A stretch of 5,159 nt of DNA from Clostridia bacterium (GTDB lineage: Bacteria; Bacillota; Clostridia; Oscillospirales; CAG-272): assembly GCA_017397205.1 (NCBI GenBank), contig JAFQJX010000192.1, positions 1-5,159 on the forward strand. Direction: 5' to 3'. The position numbers and the translations under genes were made by a program. The notes below the pieces were generated by a model. It was given only the letters and a program-made list of their open reading frames with translations, had not been told where the DNA came from and ran no database searches. Below, piece after piece: positions 1 to 5,159 of the stretch (position 1 is the first letter of the stretch; each line of letters starts with the position of its first letter).

Positions 1-435
1 CACCTGCTCGGCGGTAAAGAGGTAGCCCTCCTGCCCGTCGGGGGTGCGGTGCATCATCTCGCCGTATTCCTCAAGCGTGATACGGGTGGGGTCCATGTTG
101 CAGGACGCAAGAATGTTGGAGTTGACCACGATATCGCAGGCGATATTGAAGAGATACGGGTCGCGGTCGTGGCGGCGCGTGCAATGCAGGAGGGCACAGT
201 GCAGCACCTCGTGCATCATGACGAATTCCAGCTCAGCGTCGCTTACCGTATCCAAAAAATCGGGGCCGAAATACATACGCTTGCCGTCTGTGGAGGCGGT
301 TTCGCACTCCTCGTCCAGCGTCATTGTCATATGCATCAGCAAGACACCGTAAAAGCCGTGCGAGCAGAGCAGATGAAAGCGGGCAAGCAGCAGGCGTCGT
401 GACAGAGCTTGAATTCTTGCCGCATCAAGTGCCAT
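1..435 (-). CDS. DUF2201-type putative metallopeptidase / VWA-like protein, N-terminal part
   Basis: This gene runs off the left edge, and 145 codons are visible. The start is ATG at 435, chosen because AGGGGAG lies 8 bases upstream. The visible part matches the putative metallopeptidase domain found at the N-terminus of VWA-like DUF2201 proteins. It opens with a helical segment rich in Arg and Leu (residues 5-25). A zincin-like motif HEVLH follows at 75-79, with another His at 84. Next come the conserved-looking RRHDRDPYLFNIACDIVVN (87-105), with Asp101 and Asn105. His75 and His79 are the expected metal ligands and Glu76 the expected catalytic base. The VWA half with its MIDAS motif would lie beyond the window and cannot be checked; family members are usually near 400 residues. 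The start overlaps the end of the MoxR ATPase gene by 11 bases, and MoxR-VWA pairs are a well-known functional unit. Family assignment is fairly sure, but peptidase activity is unproven. Confidence 0.85.
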   Translation of the reverse strand, partial: MALDAARIQALSRRLLLARFHLLCSHGFYGVLLMHMTMTLDEECETASTDGKRMYFGPDFLDTVSDAELEFVMMHEVLHCALLHCTRRHDRDPYLFNIACDIVVNSNILASCNMDPTRITLEEYGEMMHRTPDGQEGYLFTAEQV

Positions 436-1537
436 TGAGTAATCTCCCCTTGGTGTTCAGCCATTTGGCAAAGGCGGGAATCCGCATCAGCTTGGTTTTG
501 AAATCGGGCTCCAGATACATATAGTCCCGAAGAAGCACCGCCGAAAAATCGGGGGGCAGGGTGTCCGCATAGGCAATGGAGTTGGCAAGCGCCGTCAAAT
601 CCGTTTTGTGCTCCCTTGCGTAGGCGGTCATTGCGGAGGTCAGCGCGTAGAGCGCGTCCGTGGAGGTCGGTGCGGGAGGGCGCCGCCCTGCGAAAATATC
701 GGGAATGGAGGGCAGGGTCCTGTACACCTTGTCCCAGGAGCGGAACTCCAGGGCAACCCCGTTGCCCACAAGCCCCGCAATCATGGGATACATGGCGCCC
801 ACGTCGTCGGAGGCGGCGCGCAGGAGATTGCTCACCATTTCCCAGGAACGGGGAGTGGGGAATGCCAGGTCCTCCTCCGCCGGCCGCTCACACATCAGAT
901 AATCGCGGCGGAAGGAAAGAAACCCGAGCACCTTGGGATGCACGCCCTTTGCCACCGCCCATTCGCGCCACGCCTCAAAATCCGCCTGCACCTCTATGTG
1001 CAAAAGACGGTTGGCAAGCGCCTTTGGCATCTTGTATGCGCCGGACTTGTCCGTCACGCGGTTGCCCGCCGCGACAACAACGCAGTTGTCGGGCAAGCGA
1101 TGCTCTCCCACCACGCGGTCCAGCGTAATCTGATAGGCGGCGGCCTGTACGGAGGGGGGCGCCGCAGAAATCTCGTCTAAAAAGAGAAAATTAATGACGC
1201 TCGGGCTTTCGTCCATATCAAAAATCTTGGGCTTCAGCCAAACGGCAAGGGTTTTGTCGGCGTTTGCCGTAGGAATACCGCGCAGGTCAATGGGGTTAAA
1301 GAGCAGAAGACGCACGTCCGTCACACGGGTCTGTTTGCCCGTCCGCTGTCCGACCTGCTCGGCAATCTGGCGGATTGCCTGGGATTTACCGACACCGGGA
1401 GGACCCCACAGCATAATGGAGGGCACCGTCTTGGCAGGCAGGTTTGCCCGCAGGACGGGGACGAGGGCATCGCTGATATAGGAAATGACCTTATTCAGGG
1501 ATAGTGTGGGAATGTTGGAATTTTTGATATTACTCAT
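425..1537 (-). CDS. MoxR-type AAA+ ATPase
   Basis: This is a complete 370-residue AAA+ ATPase of the MoxR type that partners VWA/DUF2201 proteins. Walker A is GPPGVGKS (residues 45-52). The VRLLLFNPIDLRGIP segment (75-89) is typical of MoxR proteins of this subgroup. Walker B is FLFLDEIS (117-124), with Asp121 and Glu122 for magnesium binding and hydrolysis. Sensor 1 is in AAGNR (156-160, Asn159). Arg177 in ALANRLLHI is a candidate arginine finger, and Arg230 in FPTPRSW a candidate sensor 2. The remaining C-terminal part, about 130 residues, is mostly helical lid-type sequence with no motif I recognise. No signal peptide or membrane segment is seen, so it should be cytosolic, probably a hexameric remodelling ATPase. 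The ATG at 1537 is supported by AGGAG 9 bases upstream. The gene overlaps the helicase stop by 8 bases and the next start by 11. All key residues are present, so it should be active. Its client is unknown. Confidence 0.93.
   Translation of the reverse strand: MSNIKNSNIPTLSLNKVISYISDALVPVLRANLPAKTVPSIMLWGPPGVGKSQAIRQIAEQVGQRTGKQTRVTDVRLLLFNPIDLRGIPTANADKTLAVWLKPKIFDMDESPSVINFLFLDEISAAPPSVQAAAYQITLDRVVGEHRLPDNCVVVAAGNRVTDKSGAYKMPKALANRLLHIEVQADFEAWREWAVAKGVHPKVLGFLSFRRDYLMCERPAEEDLAFPTPRSWEMVSNLLRAASDDVGAMYPMIAGLVGNGVALEFRSWDKVYRTLPSIPDIFAGRRPPAPTSTDALYALTSAMTAYAREHKTDLTALANSIAYADTLPPDFSAVLLRDYMYLEPDFKTKLMRIPAFAKWLNTKGRLLNGT
444..450 (-). promoter_or_regulatory. Ribosome binding site of the DUF2201-type gene
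   Basis: On the minus strand AGGGGAG stands 8 bases before the ATG at 435. It lies inside the last codons of the MoxR gene, so a ribosome finishing that gene passes directly over it. This site decides the start of the partial gene and supports translational coupling. Confidence 0.75.
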
Positions 1538-4500
1538 CGTCTGTCACTCCTAACTTTTTATCAATGTCTTGAAGCTTGCGGCGGCACTCCTCAATCTTAT
1601 CGCCGTAATCCACGCGCTTGCGAAGCTCCTCGCGCAGGGCGAACGCCTGCTCCTCAAGGGTGAGGAGGGAGTCCTCAAGGCGGCGGAGATGCGCCCCGAG
1701 ATTGGCAAGGAAATTGTCAATGCGGACGAGGCGTCCCATATCCTTGTCACTCATATCAATGCGGTAGCGTCCCTTTGCCACCAGCCAGACGTAGGGCTTT
1801 TGCGGGAGCATATAGGCAGGGCGAAGCACGCGGAAGCCCTGATAGGTCATAATCTCGCGCTCCTCGCCGTCAAAGGTGTCGCCCGACAGCGCCTCGTTCA
1901 GGCGGTCGCGGACCTCGCGCCGCTCCTCGGAGGTATACAGGCGGAAGGCGGCGGCACATTCGGTGATATCCTGGGTGCACCGCTCCACGCAGATTTTTTG
2001 CTGCTGAATCCTTGCAGGCATATCGGCAAGCTGCGCCTCCAGCCGCTCTCTTGCCTCCAGCGTTTTGCGCTGTAGCATCTGATAGCGGGCAAGCTCGTTT
2101 GCCACCTCCACGCGCTTTTTGACAAGCGGATTACCGATGGCAAGCGCCTTGACGGAGGCGTAGTCCAGGACGGTGTCGTCCACCTCGTCGCCGCTGCGCT
2201 GGCTGATAAAGCCCGAGAGCAGGGCGCAGATAAAGCGCTGCTTGGTTTCCAAGAGCTGCCAGGAATAGGCGTCAAAGGAGCCCTCGGTGATATAGCGGTA
2301 AATGAACACGCGCTGATTCTGGTTGCCTTGTCGCAGAATACGTCCCTCGCGCTGTACCATATCGGAGGGGCGCCACGGCACGTCCAGGTGATGCAGGGCA
2401 ATCAGCTTGTCCTGCACGTTGACACCGAGCCCCAGCTTGAAGGTGGAGCCAATCAGCACCATAATCTCGCCCGTACGCACCTTTTCAAAGAGCGTCTGGC
2501 GGCGCGCCTCGGTGTCTGCATCGTGAATAAAGGCAATTTCCTCCTCAGGAATGCCGAGGGAAATCAGCCGCTCCTTCAGCTCGTCGTAAATATTGAAGCC
2601 CATCTTGGGGGTGGAGTTATCGCAGAAGACAAGCTGCGTTTCGCGGGTGTAGCGGCAGCGCGCGTAGACGTTGTAGACGTTTTCGGCACAGCGCCCTACC
2701 TTGTTGTCCGTTTCGCGTGCCCCCTTGTCCACCAGACGCAAATCCAGCGCCGCAAGGCGACCGTCCACGGTGATTTTGAGCATATTGTCCTCTTTGCGCG
2801 TGACCTGTCCGTTGCGGATGCGGTCTGCGCGGTGGGAAATCTCATTCAGGTAATTTCCGAAAGCAAGACTTTTGGGAATCAGGGTGTCCGTGTAGCCGTC
2901 CAGCTGCGGCAGGCCGTCGCTCCTGTCGGGCTTGTGGAAATCTGCAACGCAGGAGAGCAGGGAGGTCAGCTCGGGCAGGTTGTGGAAACGGGAGAAGCGC
3001 GTTACAAGGCGGTAATTCTGCGTATCCACGTCCACCTCAAACTCCGTGCGCCGCTCGGCAAACATACCGACCCACGCATCAAAGGAGCCGAGGTCCAAGA
3101 GCTCCAGCGCCCCACCCTGCAGGTATTTCTGCATAATAAAGGCGTCCGTGATGGAATTGGTAATGGGGGTGCCCGTTGCAAACACCACGCCGCGCCCACC
3201 GTTTGCCTTCTGGATACAGCGGACCTTGCTCATCATATCGTCACAGCGCGCGGAGCCGTCGCGGCTGATGCCGTAGGCGTGCTCAATGCGGGTGCCGAGG
3301 GTGACGTTCTTGAAATTGTGTGCCTCGTCCACGAACATGGTGCCGATGCCCAGTTCGTCAAAGCAAACGGCCTCCTGCGCGGGGTCGGGGGAGAGCGCCT
3401 CCCTTGCAAGGCGGCGGTCGAGCACCTTTTTGCGTGCGCCGAGGGCGGTAATTTTGAAGTCCCCCTGTGCGTCAATGGCCGCCTGCGTCTGGGATTGCTC
3501 CTCCTTGAGCGTTTCCGTCACGTACGCCTTGGAGAGCGGGATTTTGGAGAAGCAGCTGTATGCGATAATGATGCCGTCAAAATCCTCGTCGCGCATACGC
3601 CTGAGGGTTTTGTTTTTCTTCTTCGGGGTGAAATCCTTGGGGTCCACCACGAGCAGATTGGCGTCAGGGTACAGGCGCAGGAAGATGCTTGCCCACTGTC
3701 CCGTGAGGTTGTTGGGCACCACGTAGAGGTTTTTTGCGGAAATCCCCATACGGCGCAGCTCCATGCCCGCCGCCACCATGACGAAGGTTTTGCCCGAGCC
3801 CACGTCGTGGGCAAGCAGGGTGGCAGGGGAGAACAGAATCCGCGCCACCGCGTTTTTCTGATAGGGGAACAGGTTCACGTCATGCGCCATGCCGGGGAAG
3901 GTTAAGAAGGAGCCGTCAAAGCGCCGCGGCACGAAGGTGGCGTAGGTGTCCTCAAATAGCTTGGTCAGGCGCCACTTGCGCGCCTCGCTTTTCCAGATCC
4001 AGCCGCGGAAGCGCTTGAGCAGCAGCTGCTGCTTTTCCATGGCAAGCGTGGTTTCGCTTTTGTTCACAACGCGCGCGGTAATTTCCTTGCCGTGCGAGTA
4101 TCTTCCCGTGCCGACCTCGTCCATGACGGTGACGGTTTTCATATTGAGCGTGTGCTCAATAATTTCCAGGGCATTCATACGGTAGGTGCCGTAGGTGGAG
4201 GTGGTGAGAGGCGCACTTTTTCCGTAGCGATAGCGGCTTTTCATGGGAATTTCCCACGCACCCGTCAGGGTATCGTGCCGTACCGCGAGGTCCTCCTGCT
4301 TGGCGCTATGCTGGCGGATGGGTCCAAAGAGGTGAGTGATAAAATCGTCCACGATATCCGTGGGCAGCCACGGAGACCCCAGCGTGACGTAAATATCCTT
4401 TGCCGTCAGGGAGGGGGGAATGATTTTTTCAAGCGCCTCTACGTTGCGGTCAAAATAGCCGCCGTATTTGAGCGTCGCCGCCTGAGCGGTGTTCCATTTT

Positions 4501-4856
4501 TTCTTGAGATTGCCCGAGAGGTATTCCTCTGCCGTTTCCCAGCCCGCAAAGGGGTCCTCCCCCCACGTGTCGGGATTCTGGTATACGGCGGTTTTCAGCC
4601 CCTCCAGGCATTGGTCAAGGGTTTGCCCCGAGACCTCGCAGATATACTGCATATCCACGCGCGCAAACTTGGTCAGCGACATAATGAGGGCGTCTGCGGC
4701 GGTGAGCATCTCTCCCTCCACCACGGGGACCCCTCCGCCCCCGAACAGGAAGTCCCAGTCCGTGGAAATATCCACGGGACCCTGCGGCACCTCCCACTGT
4801 GGGGGCGTATCGGTGAGTATTTCGTCGTCAATGCTGTCCGTTGCAATATCCGTCAT
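1530..4856 (-). CDS. SNF2-type DEAH-box helicase, mobile-element family
   Basis: This is a 1108-residue superfamily 2 helicase/translocase. It resembles the helicase half of the giant methylase-helicase proteins carried by Firmicutes conjugative elements and phages. Residues 52-180 form that family's conserved N-terminal module (RVDMQYICEVSG, then ETAEEYLSGN). A Q-like motif PYQKNAV is at 331-337, motif I AHDVGSGKT at 349-357, motif Ia VVPNNLTGQW at 379-388, and motif II VDEAH at 509-513. Motif III is FATGTPITNS at 559-568. The C-terminal RecA lobe holds QLVFCD (741-746), GSTFKLGLGVNVQ (803-815) and the arginine-finger motif QREGRILRQGN (835-845). The tail has two coiled-coil-like stretches (about 915-970 and 1050-1104) around a small beta-rich segment (1003-1047), also typical of the family. 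There is no methyltransferase domain in this polypeptide. The ATG at 4856 follows a perfect AAAGGAGGT. A TTG at 4913 in the same frame would add 19 residues but sits in a hairpin and lacks support. Expected role: ATP-driven movement on duplex DNA; the substrate is unknown. Confidence 0.93.
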   Translation of the reverse strand: MTDIATDSIDDEILTDTPPQWEVPQGPVDISTDWDFLFGGGGVPVVEGEMLTAADALIMSLTKFARVDMQYICEVSGQTLDQCLEGLKTAVYQNPDTWGEDPFAGWETAEEYLSGNLKKKWNTAQAATLKYGGYFDRNVEALEKIIPPSLTAKDIYVTLGSPWLPTDIVDDFITHLFGPIRQHSAKQEDLAVRHDTLTGAWEIPMKSRYRYGKSAPLTTSTYGTYRMNALEIIEHTLNMKTVTVMDEVGTGRYSHGKEITARVVNKSETTLAMEKQQLLLKRFRGWIWKSEARKWRLTKLFEDTYATFVPRRFDGSFLTFPGMAHDVNLFPYQKNAVARILFSPATLLAHDVGSGKTFVMVAAGMELRRMGISAKNLYVVPNNLTGQWASIFLRLYPDANLLVVDPKDFTPKKKNKTLRRMRDEDFDGIIIAYSCFSKIPLSKAYVTETLKEEQSQTQAAIDAQGDFKITALGARKKVLDRRLAREALSPDPAQEAVCFDELGIGTMFVDEAHNFKNVTLGTRIEHAYGISRDGSARCDDMMSKVRCIQKANGGRGVVFATGTPITNSITDAFIMQKYLQGGALELLDLGSFDAWVGMFAERRTEFEVDVDTQNYRLVTRFSRFHNLPELTSLLSCVADFHKPDRSDGLPQLDGYTDTLIPKSLAFGNYLNEISHRADRIRNGQVTRKEDNMLKITVDGRLAALDLRLVDKGARETDNKVGRCAENVYNVYARCRYTRETQLVFCDNSTPKMGFNIYDELKERLISLGIPEEEIAFIHDADTEARRQTLFEKVRTGEIMVLIGSTFKLGLGVNVQDKLIALHHLDVPWRPSDMVQREGRILRQGNQNQRVFIYRYITEGSFDAYSWQLLETKQRFICALLSGFISQRSGDEVDDTVLDYASVKALAIGNPLVKKRVEVANELARYQMLQRKTLEARERLEAQLADMPARIQQQKICVERCTQDITECAAAFRLYTSEERREVRDRLNEALSGDTFDGEEREIMTYQGFRVLRPAYMLPQKPYVWLVAKGRYRIDMSDKDMGRLVRIDNFLANLGAHLRRLEDSLLTLEEQAFALREELRKRVDYGDKIEECRRKLQDIDKKLGVTDDE
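1547..1551 (-). promoter_or_regulatory. Ribosome binding site of the MoxR gene
   Basis: On the minus strand AGGAG, within GTTAGGAGTG, lies 9 bases before the ATG at 1537. It is embedded in the last codons of the helicase gene, which stops with TAA at 1532-1530, just after the MoxR start. This arrangement favours coupled translation of the two proteins. Confidence 0.75.
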
Positions 4857-4860
4857 AGGG

Positions 4861-4869
4861 ACCTCCTTT
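4861..4869 (-). promoter_or_regulatory. Strong ribosome binding site of the helicase gene
   Basis: On the minus strand AAAGGAGGT is a full match to the 3' end of Firmicute 16S rRNA. It lies 4 bases before the ATG at 4856 (5 bases counting from the GGAGG core). It is the reason for preferring this start over the in-frame TTG at 4913, and it predicts strong initiation of the first gene of the operon. Confidence 0.88.
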
Positions 4870-4885
4870 CCTTGTGTGTCCTGAG

Positions 4886-4912
4886 TGTGCCCTCCCGCGG
4901 TGAGAGGGCACA
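4886..4912 (-). promoter_or_regulatory. Perfect 9-bp hairpin in the leader, upstream of the Shine-Dalgarno
   Basis: In the transcript UGUGCCCUC (4912-4904) pairs without mismatch with GAGGGCACA (4894-4886), leaving a 9-base loop that contains CCGCGG. No U-run follows on the minus strand, so it is not a terminator. It sits 16 bases before the ribosome binding site. It could be an RNA structure that affects translation or stability, or at DNA level an operator. The CCUC in its 5' arm could also pair with the GAGG of the Shine-Dalgarno, but only over four bases. The structure is visible; its function is a guess. Confidence 0.5.
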
Positions 4913-4940
4913 AAACAACACGGTGCCAAGCGCAGAGTGT

Positions 4941-4976
4941 AAAAAAGAAAAGATACGGTTTCCTGTATCTTTTTTG
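4941..4976 (-). terminator. Intrinsic-terminator-like hairpin in the helicase leader
   Basis: Read on the minus strand, GATAC, a bulged A and GG are followed by an AAA loop, then CCGTATC and the T-rich tail TTTTCTTTTTT. The stem is extended by A:U pairs on its outside. This is the form of a rho-independent terminator for leftward transcription. The plus strand also ends in a six-T run, so the element could work both ways, but no rightward gene exists here to need it. It lies about 45 bases downstream of the predicted transcription start and about 85 bases before the helicase start. It may therefore be an attenuator. The GC part of the stem is weak, so termination may be partial. Confidence 0.6.
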
Positions 4977-4988
4977 TCTTGCAAATTG

Positions 4989-5010
4989 GGGGACGGGGGT
5001 GCCTGTCCCC
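4989..5010. repeat. REP-like GC-rich imperfect palindrome (GGGGAC ... GTCCCC)
   Basis: The arms GGGGAC (4989-4994) and GTCCCC (5005-5010) are perfect inverted repeats around a 10-base spacer, gggggtgcct. From memory, short palindromes of this GGGGAC/GTCCCC form are scattered through intergenic regions of many Firmicutes; that recollection cannot be checked here. Only one copy is present in the window. It falls right at the start of the predicted operon transcript, where it would form a 5' stem-loop. The G-run inside the spacer allows an alternative GGGG/CCCC pairing. Confidence 0.45.
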
Positions 5011-5026
5011 TGTTCCGTGTGTTATT

Positions 5027-5056
5027 ATTATATACTTTTCCCTTCTTTCCTGTCAA
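5027..5056 (-). promoter_or_regulatory. Consensus sigma-A promoter of the helicase-MoxR-DUF2201 operon
   Basis: On the minus strand a perfect -35 TTGACA (5056-5051) and a perfect -10 TATAAT (5032-5027) are separated by 18 bases. Transcription should begin near 5020, giving a leader of about 160 bases before the helicase ATG. No extended -10 TG is present. A match this exact suggests strong transcription unless it is held back by an operator or by the downstream terminator-like hairpin. No comparable promoter was found between that hairpin and the gene. Confidence 0.8.
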
Positions 5057-5081
5057 GGGAGATACAGCGCAAAGCGACACG

Positions 5082-5106
5082 TTTTTGCAAAAAATAAATG
5101 CAAAAA
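5082..5106. promoter_or_regulatory. AT-rich inverted repeat upstream of the -35 box
   Basis: TTTTTGC (5082-5088) and GCAAAAA (5100-5106) form a 7-bp inverted repeat around 11 AT-rich bases. The first arm is also part of the 12-bp palindrome TTTTTGCAAAAA. Its place, roughly 60-85 bases before the predicted start of transcription, fits a regulator-binding site or an A-tract upstream element. It carries little sequence complexity and may be chance. Confidence 0.3.
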
Positions 5107-5159
5107 GGTGAGCGCCGAAAAAGGCAGGCAGGAAAGCGCCCCCACGTGCAAGAAAAAGG

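Larger units (their letters stand above)
4857..5159. other. Noncoding leader and upstream region
   Basis: This roughly 300-base stretch holds the promoter, palindrome, hairpins and ribosome binding site listed separately. From about 5107 to the right edge I see only low-complexity sequence (aggcaggcagg and two direct copies of agcgcc about 25 bases apart). There is no recognisable gene end or RNA gene. One minus-strand frame stays open through the whole stretch and ends in a TGA that overlaps the helicase ATG. Its translation is low in complexity and is made by the promoter and the hairpins, so it is not called. Confidence 0.6.

Noticed and set aside
608..1180. Plus-strand frames opposite the MoxR ATPase.
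   Set aside because: They are antisense shadows with skewed composition; the minus strand holds a complete AAA+ signature.
2328..3905. A 525-codon open frame on the plus strand opposite the helicase.
   Set aside because: It is an antisense shadow caused by the GC-rich codon pattern of the helicase. The minus-strand protein carries all helicase motifs, while the plus-strand translation shows no recognisable domain.
4857..4913. A longer helicase start at the TTG at 4913, adding 19 residues.
   Set aside because: TTG is a weaker start, it lies at the edge of the 9-bp hairpin, and no good Shine-Dalgarno precedes it. The ATG at 4856 has a perfect AAAGGAGGT.
4963..5067. CTGTATCT in the terminator hairpin and its reverse complement AGATACAG just upstream of the -35 box, as a long-range pairing or paired operator.
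   Set aside because: Eight bases is short, the second copy lies outside the predicted transcript, and the match may be chance.
4092..5111. A 339-codon plus-strand open frame running out of the helicase region into the leader.
   Set aside because: It is a shadow of the helicase N-terminus continued through noncoding sequence, with no domain.
4853..5158. A minus-strand frame open across the whole leader region, ending in TGA that overlaps the helicase ATG in an ATGA arrangement.
   Set aside because: The frame runs through a consensus promoter, the palindrome and the terminator hairpin. Its translation is made of those elements (for example an NNN run from the -10 region) and shows no domain. 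It has no ribosome binding site I can support inside the window.
5107..5159. Short aggc tandem units and two copies of agcgcc near the right edge, as a possible repeat array or iteron.
   Set aside because: Only two or three imperfect units are present, too few to support an array or an origin.
1..5159. CRISPR array, tRNA, rRNA or insertion-sequence ends.
   Set aside because: No regularly spaced repeats, cloverleaf, rRNA-like sequence, transposase or terminal inverted repeats were found in reading both strands.

Overview
The window looks like a piece of a GC-rich Firmicute genome, most likely gut-type Clostridia (Oscillospirales or Lachnospirales). The signs are very strong AGGAGG-type ribosome binding sites, a consensus sigma-A promoter, and a large helicase of a kind I know mainly from conjugative elements and phages of these bacteria. 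No integrase, relaxase, structural phage gene or attachment site is visible, so an accessory or mobile-element origin is inferred. The genus cannot be fixed.

Everything that codes is on the minus strand and forms one compact operon, read from right to left. From the right edge there is a noncoding leader region of about 300 bases (4857-5159). It holds a near-perfect promoter (TTGACA, 18-base spacer, TATAAT), a GC-rich REP-like palindrome, an intrinsic-terminator hairpin lying downstream of that promoter, a second perfect 9-bp hairpin, and a full AAAGGAGGT Shine-Dalgarno. Then come (1) a 1108-residue SNF2-type DEAH helicase (4856 to 1530), (2) a 370-residue MoxR-type AAA+ ATPase (1537 to 425), and (3) the first 145 residues of a DUF2201-type VWA-associated protein with an intact HExxH motif (435 to 1, cut by the left edge). 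The genes overlap by 8 and 11 bases and each has its own Shine-Dalgarno, so they are probably translationally coupled.

MoxR ATPases paired with VWA/DUF2201 proteins usually act as a two-part chaperone-like or remodelling machine. Coupling such a pair behind a DNA-translocating helicase suggests a three-part machine that acts on DNA or on protein-DNA complexes, with a possible protease component. That functional link is inference. The leader layout (promoter, then terminator, then gene) also suggests the operon may be controlled by transcription attenuation.
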